From Erwinia persicina NBRC 102418 (GTDB taxonomy: Bacteria; Pseudomonadota; Gammaproteobacteria; Enterobacterales; Enterobacteriaceae): a stretch of 48,355 nucleotides of DNA. Both the position numbers and the translations under genes were made by a program. The notes below the pieces were generated by a model. It saw nothing but the letters and a program-made list of their open reading frames with translations, did not search any database and was not told where the DNA came from. Below are positions 31,487-40,467 of the stretch, one piece after another (the first letter of the stretch is position 1; the number at the start of each line of letters is the position of its first letter). Location: the NCBI RefSeq assembly GCF_001571305.1, contig NZ_BCTN01000025.1, positions 1-48,355 on the forward strand, given 5' to 3'.

Positions 31487-31963
31487 ATGAAAATTACAAC
31501 GCTGGAAGATTTATTTATTCATGACTTATCTGACATTTACAGCGCTGAGAAGCAGATTACACGAGCGTTGCCAAAAATGGCACGCGCAGCAACAGATGAA
31601 AAGTTGATTTCTGCCTTTAAAGCGCACCTGGAAGAAACGCAGGGTCAGATTGAACGTCTGGACAAGCTGGTTGATGTTACCGATGGCGTTCGCATTAAAA
31701 GAATGAAGTGCCACGCACTGGAAGGCCTGGTAGAAGAAGCACAGGAAATCATTGAGGCCGTTGAGGCAGGTCCGGTGCGGGATGCCGGTCTGATCGGCGC
31801 GGCACAAAAGGTGGAGCACTATGAGATCGCCACTTACGGCACCCTGCATGCGATGGCGCTCCGTCTGGGCTATGAAGAAGCAGCCAGCCTGCTGGCTGAA
31901 ACGCTGAAAGAAGAAAAAGCGACCGATGAAAAACTGACCGTAATTGCAGAACAACAGAACTGA
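31487..31963 (+). CDS. yciF: YciF ferritin-like stress protein
   Basis: A 158-residue ferritin-like protein of the DUF892 family; E. coli YciF is a dimeric four-helix-bundle-type protein with a probable di-metal site. KITTLEDLFIHDLSDIYSAE, then AHLEETQGQIERLDKLV and AAQKVEHYEIATYGTLHAMA are nearly as in E. coli. The metal-ligand glutamates of HLEET, HYEIA and LKEEKATDE are present. I chose ATG 31487; a TTG at 31475 is possible. The ribosome binding site is weak. It is followed 71 bases later by yciE. Confidence 0.93.
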   Translation: MKITTLEDLFIHDLSDIYSAEKQITRALPKMARAATDEKLISAFKAHLEETQGQIERLDKLVDVTDGVRIKRMKCHALEGLVEEAQEIIEAVEAGPVRDAGLIGAAQKVEHYEIATYGTLHAMALRLGYEEAASLLAETLKEEKATDEKLTVIAEQQN

Positions 31964-32034
31964 GGGATTGGTCTTGCTGACCATCAGCCCGTGAGTCCAC
32001 GCGGCTCGCGCATTTGTTCAACGAGGAGAATGCT

Positions 32035-32541
32035 ATGAACTACGAAGACCACTACCTTTCCTGGGTAAAAGACGCTCATGCCATGGAAAAACAGGCGGAG
32101 AGTATGCTGGAAAAAATGGCGGCACGACTAGAACACTATCCGGACCTGAGGGCAAGGATTGAACAGCATATTGAAGAAACACGTGAACAGCAGGCTTTGG
32201 TTCAGTCAGTCATTGATCGTTACGACACCTCCAGCTCGATGGTGAAAGATGCCATGGGCAAGCTCTCTGCCATGGGCCAGGCGATGGGAGGCATGATGGC
32301 AGACGATGAAGTCGTTAAAGGCGCCATTAGTGGTTATGTCTTTGAAAATTTTGAAATCGCAAGTTACACCTCTCTGATTGCCGCAGCGGAACTGGTCGGC
32401 GACATCGAAGGGGCACGCATTTTTGAACAGATCCGTGAACAGGAAGTGGCCATGGCTGACTGGGCGCTGCAACATCTTCCTGATGTCACCGAACAGTTTA
32501 TGGTGCGCTCTGCCACGCCAGGCGTGGAAGCCAAAAAATAG
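32035..32541 (+). CDS. yciE: YciE ferritin-like stress protein
   Basis: A 168-residue DUF892 ferritin-like protein paired with YciF. YLSWVKDAHAMEKQAESMLE, then HIEETREQQALVQSVIDRYD and FENFEIASYTSLIAAAELVG keep the likely metal-ligand glutamates. A Gly/Met-rich insert (GKLSAMGQAMGGMMADDEV) lies between helices. I chose ATG 32035 because CGAGGAGAA lies just before it; the frame is open to 32014. A terminator follows and the manganese catalase gene comes next. Confidence 0.93.
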   Translation: MNYEDHYLSWVKDAHAMEKQAESMLEKMAARLEHYPDLRARIEQHIEETREQQALVQSVIDRYDTSSSMVKDAMGKLSAMGQAMGGMMADDEVVKGAISGYVFENFEIASYTSLIAAAELVGDIEGARIFEQIREQEVAMADWALQHLPDVTEQFMVRSATPGVEAKK

Positions 32542-32553
32542 ACGACCCTATGG

Positions 32554-32574
32554 CCTGCTTTCGGGCAGGTTTTT
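32554..32574 (+). terminator. Intrinsic terminator between yciE and katN
   Basis: CCTGC and GCAGG pair around a six-base loop at 32554-32569, followed by five T residues. It lies 13 bases after the yciE stop. It would end or thin out transcription before the catalase gene, which must rely on read-through or its own promoter. Confidence 0.65.
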
Positions 32575-32595
32575 CATGAACAGCGGGAGTAAACC

Positions 32596-33471
32596 ATGTT
32601 CAGACACGTCAAACAACTGCAGTACACCGTCCGGGTCGCAGCACCCAATCCCGGCCTGGCAAACCTGTTACTGGAACAGTTCGGTGGTCCCCAGGGGGAA
32701 CTCGCCGCCGCCTGCCGATACTTCACTCAGGGGCTGGGTGATGACGATCCCGGACGGAAAGATATGCTAATGGATATCGCCACCGAAGAGCTGAGCCACC
32801 TCGAAATCATCGGATCACTGGTCGGCATGCTCAACAAGGGAGCGAAAGGGGCCCTGGCTGAGGGAACGGAACAAGAGGGAGAGCTTTACCGGGAAATCAC
32901 CGGGAAGGGGAATGACAGCCATCTTACCTCCCTGCTTTACGGCGGCGGGCCACCGTTGACCAACTCGGCTGGCGTTCCCTGGACAGCGGCTTATATTGAC
33001 ACCATTGGTGAAGTGACGGCCGATCTGCGCTCGAATATTGCTGCCGAAGCGCGGGCAAAGATCCTCTATGAACGGCTGATTAACGTTACGGATGATCCCG
33101 GTGTTAAAGACGCGCTGGGCTTTTTGATGACCCGGGAAGTAGCCCACCAGCTCTCTTTCGAAAAGGCGTTGTACGCCATCCGTAATAACTTCCCACCGGG
33201 CAAGCTGCCGCCTGTGGAGCAGTATGCCGGTGTTTATTACAACATGTCACAGGGGGGAGACGTCAGAGGGAGCTGGAATTCTGACGAGAACTTCCGCTAT
33301 GTCGATAATCCTGCGCCGGCCGTTGACGGTGGCGATGGTGGTGCCAGTGTGGCCCTGCCACCAGAAGCCCAGGCCGATCTGGATAATCTGAAATTGCGCA
33401 CGGCATCGGATACCACGCTTAATCCGGTCACGGGCGCAGAGCTGGGCTCAGAAACACCCGTTGATAAATAA
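32596..33471 (+). CDS. katN: Manganese catalase KatN
   Basis: A 291-residue non-haem catalase that breaks down hydrogen peroxide at a dimanganese centre. The ligand residues fall at the expected spacing: E35 (PQGEL), E65 and H68 (EELSHLE), E151 (AAEARAK) and H184 (REVAHQ). The C-terminal tail is typical in length. The association of katN with yciGFE is known in Salmonella. CGGGAG lies before the ATG. It should protect stationary-phase cells against peroxide in the cytoplasm. Confidence 0.94.
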   Translation: MFRHVKQLQYTVRVAAPNPGLANLLLEQFGGPQGELAAACRYFTQGLGDDDPGRKDMLMDIATEELSHLEIIGSLVGMLNKGAKGALAEGTEQEGELYREITGKGNDSHLTSLLYGGGPPLTNSAGVPWTAAYIDTIGEVTADLRSNIAAEARAKILYERLINVTDDPGVKDALGFLMTREVAHQLSFEKALYAIRNNFPPGKLPPVEQYAGVYYNMSQGGDVRGSWNSDENFRYVDNPAPAVDGGDGGASVALPPEAQADLDNLKLRTASDTTLNPVTGAELGSETPVDK

Positions 33472-33496
33472 AGGGTATCCGCGCCCGATAAGCACA

Positions 33497-33524
33497 CAGG
33501 TTAACCACGACAGGGGTTAACCTG
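33497..33524. promoter_or_regulatory. Inverted repeat between katN and the next small gene
   Basis: CAGGTTAACC (33497-33506) pairs exactly with GGTTAACCTG (33515-33524) around eight bases. No T-run follows. It may be a weak terminator, a transcript-end stabiliser or an operator; the sequence does not decide between them. Confidence 0.4.
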
Positions 33525-33541
33525 TTAACAGGAGAATAGCG

Positions 33542-33775
33542 GTGTTTCGTTTGTTGAAAAATCTGTTCAGCAGCCCTGAAAATCTGCTCAACGTCTTATC
33601 CAGCGAAGACATGGAGGAAGCCCGGCAGGAGAAGGAAGCGATCCTGATTGACGAAGATGGCAACGCCAGCGTTAATACCGACAGCCCGGAAATGAAAGCC
33701 AGCTTTGCGCGGCATGTGGCGGCGCTTCGTAATGCGGGTGGCCGTGATATTGACGACAGCCACGCTGGCTCCTAG
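33542..33775 (+). CDS. Small acidic protein of the stress island
   Basis: A 77-residue protein with a GTG start well placed after AACAGGAGAA. It begins MFRLLKNLFSSPENLLNVLS, an amphipathic helix, followed by an acidic, polar part (EDMEEARQEKEAILIDEDGN) and a disordered end. No membrane segment is clear. It follows katN by about 70 bases on the same strand. I do not recognise the family. Confidence 0.6.
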   Translation: MFRLLKNLFSSPENLLNVLSSEDMEEARQEKEAILIDEDGNASVNTDSPEMKASFARHVAALRNAGGRDIDDSHAGS

Positions 33776-33802
33776 TCCGCTACTCTTCTGCTCCCCGACA
33801 CG

Positions 33803-34627
33803 TTACATCTCGTTATCATCCGCAGGAACATCGTGATCCTTGGCGTGTTTTAGGACGCGCTCCGAGGTTGAAAAAGACGTAGTTCCCTTTGCATATTCAC
33901 CGCCACCAGCCACTCTCTTCAACTGGATGACATGCCCTTTTTGCCAGGCATCAGCCTGTGGGTCGACCGCGTCACTGCGGAGGTCCTGCCGGGACTGTTT
34001 AATGCTCTGCGTATTCGTACCGAACCGGCGATCGCGATCGGCAAGCAGACGCGGATCGAGCTGGCCATCAGCAGTGAACCCCATCATCAGCGCCGGGATC
34101 CCGAGGGGCAATGTTTTATCGCGATCGGTATGCCAGGTATGCCAGGTTTTCCCGTAGGTGTTGACGATCCTCGCCATAAGCTGCTTTTCAAGCGGAGCGG
34201 GCAGCCCGGGGGCGATCAGCGTGCCCGACTTCACCTCATAGCGGTGGCTGTGCCAGAGTCGCTTCTCTTCCGCCGGCAGGCCCTTATAGAGACGCTCGCT
34301 GATGATATATTCAATGCCCATCAGCCGCGCGTCGCGCGTGTTCCCATCATAAATAACCGCCTGCATGACATCGTCATTCAGCACGGTCACATAATGGTGT
34401 GCCTCCATCTGGCCGTTCCGGTCACCGCTGTAAAAGTGGAAACCATCAAGATAGGTGTTGATGGCCGCAATCGGCGGTCTGGCTTGAACGAGCCCGGCGC
34501 CGGTGGATAACGCGCTCAGCCCGGGGGAGGTGGGCTCGCCGGGTGACGTCACCTGGGGGCCGGTGTTGTTGCCGCCGCAGCCTGCTAGAAAAACGCAAGC
34601 CATCAAGGATGGTCGTGTTAACTTCAT
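33803..34627 (-). CDS. DUF1264 (OBAP-type) lipoprotein
   Basis: A 274-residue lipoprotein. A short signal sequence ends in the lipobox LAGC (lipidated C17), followed by a Gly/Pro/Ser linker. The domain GFHFYSGDRNGQMEAHHYVT, then LMGIEYIISERLYKGLP, EEKRLWHSHRYEVKSGTL and TYGKTWHTWHTDRDKTLPLG, is the DUF1264 family, also known in plants as oil-body-associated proteins. GGGAGGTGAC lies before the ATG. The molecular function is not known. The repeated WHTWHT comes from a short direct repeat in the DNA. It ends beside the stress island, convergent with the small acidic protein gene. Confidence 0.88.
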   Translation of the reverse strand: MKLTRPSLMACVFLAGCGGNNTGPQVTSPGEPTSPGLSALSTGAGLVQARPPIAAINTYLDGFHFYSGDRNGQMEAHHYVTVLNDDVMQAVIYDGNTRDARLMGIEYIISERLYKGLPAEEKRLWHSHRYEVKSGTLIAPGLPAPLEKQLMARIVNTYGKTWHTWHTDRDKTLPLGIPALMMGFTADGQLDPRLLADRDRRFGTNTQSIKQSRQDLRSDAVDPQADAWQKGHVIQLKRVAGGGEYAKGTTSFSTSERVLKHAKDHDVPADDNEM

Positions 34628-34747
34628 GTCACCTCCCGGTCAGTTAGCCTCAGATATCTGGGCTGTTTACACCGGATAAGTTTAGACCATCTGGCTGCCT
34701 GCATCAGGGGAAATCTCAGGTTTTGGCCCCCGCAAAGGGGAGTAAAC

Positions 34748-36406
34748 TTACCCCACCGTGAGTACTGCGCGGCTCTGCATCTTTTCATTTAAGAGCGCGC
34801 TCAGCTCTTTCAGGGCGGTGCCGTTGAACAGGTGAGGCACGGCCTCTCCGGGAACCGGCTTGCCAAAGAGATATCCCTGGGCAAAATCGCAGCCGTGCAT
34901 CGCCAGCCACTGTGCCATGTCGACTTTTTCAATCCCTTCGGCCGTGACCTGCATCTCCAGACTTTTCCCCATTGCCAGAATGGCATCAACCATCTGGTTT
35001 TTATTCGACGACTGCAGGGCAATAAAAGAACGGTCAATTTTGATCTTATCAATTGAGAGCTGTGTCAGATGATACAGGCCGGAATAGCCGGTACCAAAGT
35101 CATCCAGAGAGACGGATATTCCCATCGCCCTGAAGGTATTCAGGTTCGTTTTCGCGTTATGCAGATTGGTGATCAGCGCCTCCTCGGTGATCTCAATTTC
35201 CAGGCGTGAGCAGGGGAAATGTTCTTCCAGCAGTTGTTGCCGCAGACTTTCCGGGAAGCCCAGATCGTCAATCATCGATGCGGAGACATTGATGGCCAGG
35301 GTCAGATGCGACTCCCAGTTCAGGGCAATGCGGCACGACTGGCGCAGCATCTGTTCGGTCAGTGCAGGCATCACGCCCATTCTGTCGACGTCAGCGATAA
35401 AATCGGCAGGCATCAGCAGGCCCCGCCCGGGATGATGCCAGCGTGCAAGAATCTCAAAGCCGGAGATCTGCTGGCTGTGCAGATTGACGATAGGCTGGAA
35501 GTAGGGGACAAATTGTCCCTGCTGCACCGCCTCAATGATTTCACGTTCAAAACGCTCTCTGGCACGCACGGCCTCACCGTAAGCCGGATCGTAGAACCGG
35601 TACGCGCCGCGCCCGTTATTTTTGCTGTGATACATCGCCGTGTCGGCGCATTTCAACAGCAGATCCGGCTCATTCGCATCCTGCGGGGCGAGGGCAATCC
35701 CAATGCTGACACCGGCAGAAACAGGGTGAGGGGTGGAGGCCAGTGGCTGAGAAAGGGCCATGCAGATACCCGATGCCAGCAGAGCCAGTTCATCCTGGGT
35801 CATGCTGCCGTCGATCAGCAGGGCAAACTCGTCGCCCCCAATCCGGGCAACGCTAATCCCCTCACGGCGGAAATGCCTGAGTCGTTCTGCCAGCTCACAC
35901 AGCACCTCATCACCGGTGGCGTGTCCGAAGGTGTCATTAATGGGCTTAAATTTGTCGAGGTCAATAATCATCACGGCCGTGCCGGTTTCACGGTTACTGA
36001 GCGCCTGCCTCAGGCGTTCCATAAAGACCCGTCGGTTATGCAACCCGGTGAGCTCATCATGACGCGCCAGCCGCAGTGTTTCCTTGCGGGCCGCCATAAT
36101 TTCCCCATTACTCTGGCTGAGAGAGATCAGCAACCGCCGGATGATCCAGCCGGGAATGAGAATCGACAGTATGGCAAAGGCGGTCGAAGTGAAGACGAAA
36201 CGCCAGCGCTCCGCCGTTTCAAAACCGCCGTCATAGGGAATACCCAGCCAGGGCAGAACGATGCCTTCAAGCGTAAATTCCCACAGGGTGGCCAGGGCCG
36301 CGACGCTGATCAGAGAGATAAACAACCAGAAAGCCAGTCGCCATTGTAGTTTAGAAGACCGATCTTCCACGTCAGAGATCCTGATAATTAAGGAGGGATT
36401 ATTCAT
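34748..36406 (-). CDS. Membrane GGDEF-EAL cyclic-di-GMP protein
   Basis: A 552-residue protein with two membrane segments (about 23-41 and 70-92), a GGDEF domain (about 110-270) with intact RIGGDEF at 188-194, and an EAL domain (about 285-535). The EAL signature is EIL (318-320), and DDFGTGYS (435-442), IKIDRSF and QGYLFGKP are present. Both cyclic-di-GMP synthesis and breakdown residues look intact, so it may be bifunctional. I chose ATG 36406 (MNNPSLIIRI); upstream of it the frame is unlike a protein and the ribosome binding site is weak. It is divergent from an SDR gene. Confidence 0.9.
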   Translation of the reverse strand: MNNPSLIIRISDVEDRSSKLQWRLAFWLFISLISVAALATLWEFTLEGIVLPWLGIPYDGGFETAERWRFVFTSTAFAILSILIPGWIIRRLLISLSQSNGEIMAARKETLRLARHDELTGLHNRRVFMERLRQALSNRETGTAVMIIDLDKFKPINDTFGHATGDEVLCELAERLRHFRREGISVARIGGDEFALLIDGSMTQDELALLASGICMALSQPLASTPHPVSAGVSIGIALAPQDANEPDLLLKCADTAMYHSKNNGRGAYRFYDPAYGEAVRARERFEREIIEAVQQGQFVPYFQPIVNLHSQQISGFEILARWHHPGRGLLMPADFIADVDRMGVMPALTEQMLRQSCRIALNWESHLTLAINVSASMIDDLGFPESLRQQLLEEHFPCSRLEIEITEEALITNLHNAKTNLNTFRAMGISVSLDDFGTGYSGLYHLTQLSIDKIKIDRSFIALQSSNKNQMVDAILAMGKSLEMQVTAEGIEKVDMAQWLAMHGCDFAQGYLFGKPVPGEAVPHLFNGTALKELSALLNEKMQSRAVLTVG

Positions 36407-36528
36407 CACTATCGGCCAGGGTCCTCTAAACTTGAACGACCGGCGACAGGCCGGTGCGGTACGAATTCTGCCGCCATGCGGACGGCAGGGGCAGAGACAC
36501 GACAACATTCGCGGAATGAGGAGAGTTT

Positions 36529-37329
36529 ATGAGGGTATCACTCAGGGGGCAGGTGGCGCTGGTCACCGGCGCGAGCTCCGGAATCGGGTACGCCTGTGCA
36601 GAAACGCTGGCAGAGGCCGGTGCGAGTGTGGCGATCAACTATCACCGTCAGGCTGAACCCGCCGAGGCGCTGGCCGACAGGATCCGTACCGCCGGTGGCC
36701 GTGCCATTGCACTGCAGGCCGATGTGTCGAAAGAGACTGAAGTAAAACAGCTTTTTTCCCGCACGATAGCCGAATTTGGCGTTCTGGATATCCTTGTCGC
36801 CAACTCCGGCCTGCAGAAGGACGCGCCCGTCAGCGAAATGACGCTGGCAGACTGGAACGGGGTACTGGAGGTGAACTTAACCGGGCAGTTCCTCTGCGCG
36901 CAGGCCGCCGTCCGGCAGTTCCGCCAGCAGGCGCACCGGCCCGAGGTCAGCCGGGCCGCAGGAAAAATTATCCATATGAGTTCGGTACATCAGCGCATCC
37001 CGTGGGCGGGGCACAGTAATTATGCCGCCTCTAAGGGCGGGGTGGATATGCTGATGCAGTCGCTGGCACAGGAACTGGGTGGCGAGCGCATCCGCATCAA
37101 CGCGGTCGCGCCCGGTGCGATTGCAACCGCCATTAATCAGGAAAGTACCCAGGGAGAGGCGGGAGAAAAGCTACTGAAACTCATCCCGTACGGCCGCATC
37201 GGTGACGCTGAGGACGTGGCGAACGCGGTCGTCTGGCTGGCCAGTGACCTGTCAGACTATGTTCATGGCACCACACTGTTCATCGATGGTGGCATGAGTC
37301 TTTATCCCGGGTTTCGCGATAATGGCTGA
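36529..37329 (+). CDS. Short-chain dehydrogenase, glucose 1-dehydrogenase-like
   Basis: A 266-residue classical SDR. TGASSGIG is at 13-20, NSG at 92-94, a serine pair at 151-152 and the catalytic pair Y165/K169 in YAASKGG. INAVAPGAIATAIN and the C-terminal GTTLFIDGGMSLYPGF match the glucose/ribitol dehydrogenase group. NAD(P)-dependent oxidation of a sugar is likely, but the substrate is not fixed by sequence. GAGGAG lies before the ATG. A hairpin with a short T-run follows the gene. Confidence 0.88.
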   Translation: MRVSLRGQVALVTGASSGIGYACAETLAEAGASVAINYHRQAEPAEALADRIRTAGGRAIALQADVSKETEVKQLFSRTIAEFGVLDILVANSGLQKDAPVSEMTLADWNGVLEVNLTGQFLCAQAAVRQFRQQAHRPEVSRAAGKIIHMSSVHQRIPWAGHSNYAASKGGVDMLMQSLAQELGGERIRINAVAPGAIATAINQESTQGEAGEKLLKLIPYGRIGDAEDVANAVVWLASDLSDYVHGTTLFIDGGMSLYPGFRDNG

Positions 37330-37648
37330 GCGATAAGGCGCAGTCATCGGGTACGGCCAGAACTCCTGTTCTGGCTTTGATGCCGTATAAAGCACGTCGT
37401 CTGTACAGACCGGATTTAACCACGCATCGTGGGAGGTCTGAAAACGTATTAATCTGTGCGTGGTGATCAACGCCCTGACAAGCTGTCATCCGGCCATTCC
37501 TTTTCCATCCTTCATCACAGACGGATAATTCAGCCTGTATTTATCAACCTTCCGTCAAGATTCAGTCAATATATTATCGGTAAAGAAAAATCAGAGAAAG
37601 ATAATTTTCTGATTCATCTTGAACATATCTTGATAAAGCCTGCTTAGT
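37330..37648. other. Spacer between SDR gene and mig-14-like gene
   Basis: About 320 bases without a gene. The first part is GC-rich with a terminator-like hairpin at 37356-37375. The second part (from about 37500) is AT-rich, like the gene that follows, and should hold its promoter. I looked for a PhoP box (GTTTA repeats) and found none that is convincing. Confidence 0.45.
37356..37378 (+). terminator. Terminator after the SDR gene
   Basis: GCCAGAAC (37356-37363) pairs with GTTCTGGC (37368-37375) around TCCT and is followed by TTT. The stem is perfect over eight pairs. The T-run is short, so termination may be partial. Confidence 0.65.
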
Positions 37649-38572
37649 ATGAAAGTCTGGTTAACAGCAATTTATTATATGATGAGAAAGTTAAAAAGAT
37701 TACTTTATGGATGGGAAAAGTCCGATGCTAAAACCTACCGGCACACTTATCAGTTATTTGGCGGGAGTTTGAATGTCAACCCGGATGTCCTCGACTTCAT
37801 CGGTGATCATGAAAACCTGCGCATCCGTTACTTTCATCGCGAGAAAAATGGCGTGATTACCGGGGGTTATCCGGTGGTTGAAGATCAACATGTTGGAGTA
37901 AACATATGGGAAAAATACCCTTTCTCCTATGACGAAATCCTGCTCCCCCTGCCTGCGGAAGCAAAATTACTTTTTCCGGATAAAACAAACCGATTATCAC
38001 CCGTACATAATAAAGTTCTGCTCAACGTTAATTATTCATTCGCACGGAAAAATGCCATCTGCATTGTTGAGCAAAAACTTTCGGCCAAGAGCGAGAAAAA
38101 TCGCAGAAATGAATTCAACCGTTTTATTAAAGCCGGGGGAGTGATCTGCGACCAGTCTGATTTTTCTGCTGAAGAACTTGCTCATTTATATGTACATCTG
38201 TTTAACGCGAGATTTCGGGGAACAGTAAAATGTTTTAATGTCGATGTGCTGACAAATACAATTAGCTCACTGCGACATCTTTTCTTTGGCAGCATCCTGT
38301 TTGTCAGAGACATTCCCTGTGCGATGGATCTGGTTCTGCACGCGGCAAGTGATCAGCAGATCTATTTTGACGTTCCCAATGGCGGCATTGACCCTCGTTT
38401 CTCATCGCTGAGCCCGGGGAGCCTGCTGATGTGGAAAAACATACAGGCGGCCAGGCAGCTCTGCGAAAACACCCACAAAAAGATGCGGTTTTCGCTTGGC
38501 GCATTAGATGCAGAATGGAATTATAAATTACGCTGGGCCACCCCTTATAAGACCGGAAAAGTGGTCATCTGA
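37649..38572 (+). CDS. Mig-14-family protein
   Basis: A 307-residue protein related to Salmonella Mig-14, an inner-membrane-associated protein of the GNAT fold that helps resist antimicrobial peptides. The N-terminal KLKRLLYGWEK, followed by YRHTYQLFGGSLNVNPDVLD, and the C-terminal FDVPNGGIDPRFSSLSPGSL and KMRFSLGALDAEWNYKLRW are family-like. A start at ATG 37679 (MMRKLKRLLYGW) is as likely as 37649; neither has a strong ribosome binding site. The gene is visibly AT-richer than its neighbours, suggesting transfer from another source. Confidence 0.8.
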   Translation: MKVWLTAIYYMMRKLKRLLYGWEKSDAKTYRHTYQLFGGSLNVNPDVLDFIGDHENLRIRYFHREKNGVITGGYPVVEDQHVGVNIWEKYPFSYDEILLPLPAEAKLLFPDKTNRLSPVHNKVLLNVNYSFARKNAICIVEQKLSAKSEKNRRNEFNRFIKAGGVICDQSDFSAEELAHLYVHLFNARFRGTVKCFNVDVLTNTISSLRHLFFGSILFVRDIPCAMDLVLHAASDQQIYFDVPNGGIDPRFSSLSPGSLLMWKNIQAARQLCENTHKKMRFSLGALDAEWNYKLRWATPYKTGKVVI

Positions 38573-38883
38573 CTCCGCGCCGCCCCCCGACAGTTGAAAG
38601 GAGGGGGTGATTATTCAGCGTAAGTCTTTCTTACGCCTGCAGCGTTCTGAGCATTTACGCACCTCGTCCCAGCATGTCTCCCACTTTTTTCGCCAGCTAA
38701 AAGGACGTCCACACACCGTGCAAATTTTTGTCGGAAGCGCGCTTTTTTTCACCCCCATCCTCCTCTCTGACGTTTATCCCCCGGCCTTTTAGCGCCCGGA
38801 GTCCCGAAAAGGAGAGTATAACGGATAACATTCGCGCTGCAGGCTGGCGCGACTGTTCCCCTTATACCCAGCAGCAGGAGGAC
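38573..38883. other. Spacer after the mig-14-like gene
   Basis: About 310 bases with no accepted gene. CCCCC...GGGGG near 38584-38606 could form a weak hairpin. A GTG-started frame of 61 codons at 38607 has AGGAGG too close to its start and no family look. Confidence 0.35.
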
Positions 38884-38922
38884 AGCGTCGTACCCGCCAG
38901 ATCGGCTGGCGGGTACGACGCT
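38884..38922. terminator. Perfect 17-bp hairpin after the LacY-type gene
   Basis: AGCGTCGTACCCGCCAG (38884-38900) pairs exactly with CTGGCGGGTACGACGCT (38906-38922) around ATCGG. It lies 14 bases beyond the stop of the minus-strand permease gene. There is no T-run. It is the longest perfect stem in the window. Confidence 0.7.
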
Positions 38923-38936
38923 CTGCCGGCTTCGGC

Positions 38937-40202
38937 TTACAGCGTAGCCGTATCCGCCTTTGCCAGCGGACGCAGGCCGCGACCGGTCAGGGTAAAATAG
39001 GAGATCACGGTAAAGGTGGTGGTGATCAGACCCAGAATCAGGTAAGCCTGATGGAAGCCTACAGTGTCATACATTCTTCCTACCCACGCGGATAGCACCA
39101 CGCCAGAAAGCTGTTTAGACAGGTTAAATCCGATCAGGAACAGGGTGGCCGATACGCGCGGATCGAAGACCGAAGAGATGTATTTAAAGGTGCCGACCAG
39201 CAGGAAAGGCAGCTCAAACATATGCAGCATTTTCAGCAGGATCACCTCAACACCGCTGCTGGCAAATGACGACCCGATAATCCTGACTGACATGATGGCA
39301 CCGGCCACAAGCAGGGCGTTTTTTGCCCCGATGCGGTTAATAATAAACGGTGCGCAGAACATGATGCAGGCGTTGAGTAATTCCCCGCCGGTAGTGACGA
39401 ATCCAAAGATCTCGGTGCCCCGCTGGGGCGAAGAAAAGAATCCTTTAAAGAAGTTGGCAAACTGCTGATCGAACACGTCGTAGATACTGGCAACGCCGAT
39501 AACATATAACAGGAAAGCCCAAAAGCGCGGCATTTTTAACAGTTCCAGCGCCATCGCCAGCGAGAACTCGCGCTGGTTCGCCCCCAGCTTATTCAACACC
39601 TGAGCCGTCTGGTTCGGCTGCGGACGGGAGACCACCAGCAACACCGCCAGCACCACCCCGAAACCGGAGGCTATCCAGAAAGTAATATTGGGGTTGATGC
39701 TGAACAGCAGCCCGGTGATGGAGGCGCAAATGGCCCAGCCCACGCAGCCCGACACCCTGACTTTGCCATATTCAAAGCGGTTGGTACGACTGACACGCTC
39801 GATATAGGCTTCTACTGCCCCCGCGCCGCCGGAGAAAACAAACCCAAGGTACAGCCCACCCGCCAGCGCACCTGCATAAATATTGTACTGCAGCAAGGGG
39901 GCGAGAACGTAGATAAAGAACGGGGCGAATAAAATCAACAGCACGACAATGGCCCAGAGCAGATGCTTGCGCAGGCCCAGCTTGTCAGAGATCAAACCGA
40001 AAGCCACCTGGAAAACGATGGCAAATAAGGCGATAAAGGAAAATACCAGACCGGTTTCAGACTTGGTGAGGTGATTAACGTCCGAAAGCCATATTGGGAA
40101 GAAGGGAAAATAGGCCGACATGATGAAATAGTAAAAGAAGAAAAACAGCATAAAATAGATGAAGTTATGCCGTTCCTGCGTAGAAAGCTGCGTCATTTTC
40201 AT
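38937..40202 (-). CDS. LacY-type oligosaccharide/proton symporter
   Basis: A 421-residue twelve-helix permease of the LacY/RafB/CscB branch of the major facilitator superfamily. FFFFYYFIMSAYFPFFPIWL, then GLISDKLGLRKHLLWAIVVL and YVIGVASIYDVFDQQFANFF are very close to E. coli LacY. Key lactose-permease residues are kept: E in VEAYIE, R in the VRVSGCVGWA loop, R in MSVRIIGSSFA, and H and E in LHMFELPF. No beta-galactosidase or other glycosidase gene is in the window, so the sugar could be lactose, melibiose, raffinose or another galactoside. It is divergent from a LacI regulator, with two probable operators between them. Confidence 0.9.
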   Translation of the reverse strand: MKMTQLSTQERHNFIYFMLFFFFYYFIMSAYFPFFPIWLSDVNHLTKSETGLVFSFIALFAIVFQVAFGLISDKLGLRKHLLWAIVVLLILFAPFFIYVLAPLLQYNIYAGALAGGLYLGFVFSGGAGAVEAYIERVSRTNRFEYGKVRVSGCVGWAICASITGLLFSINPNITFWIASGFGVVLAVLLVVSRPQPNQTAQVLNKLGANQREFSLAMALELLKMPRFWAFLLYVIGVASIYDVFDQQFANFFKGFFSSPQRGTEIFGFVTTGGELLNACIMFCAPFIINRIGAKNALLVAGAIMSVRIIGSSFASSGVEVILLKMLHMFELPFLLVGTFKYISSVFDPRVSATLFLIGFNLSKQLSGVVLSAWVGRMYDTVGFHQAYLILGLITTTFTVISYFTLTGRGLRPLAKADTATL

Positions 40203-40354
40203 AGTGTCACCTGGATTATTATTCTCTCATGGGGATGAAACGCCCCGTCCACGCTTCCTGATGTTGAATAGCGCCACTGCCTTTTCTGCCCCCCGGGGGG
40301 ATGCCGGGTAGCCGGGACACCACCTTCTTCCGTGTTCCGGTCCTGCCTGCTCAG

Positions 40355-40374
40355 AATGTATAGCGCCATACATT
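40355..40374. promoter_or_regulatory. LacI-type operator 1
   Basis: AATGTATAGCGCCATACATT is symmetrical at nine of ten base pairs, with a CG-centred core as expected for LacI-family sites. It lies 153 bases upstream of the permease start and 168 bases upstream of the regulator start. Confidence 0.65.
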
Positions 40375-40467
40375 TAAACTGGAGTAAAAACGATATCAGT
40401 CCGTATGAGCAATGCTTTTTACCGGTATTTTTGAGCCAAATCACGCTAATAGCTGATTATTTCCTGT

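Noticed and set aside
35219..36349. Plus-strand frame of 376 codons
   Set aside because: It lies opposite the clearly recognised GGDEF-EAL gene and has no domain of its own.
37500..37648. Possible PhoP box upstream of the mig-14-like gene
   Set aside because: No pair of GTTTA-type repeats with 11-base periodicity could be found.
38607..38792. GTG-started frame of 61 codons after the mig-14-like gene
   Set aside because: The AGGAGG lies only about two bases from the GTG, too close for normal use, and the peptide resembles no family.
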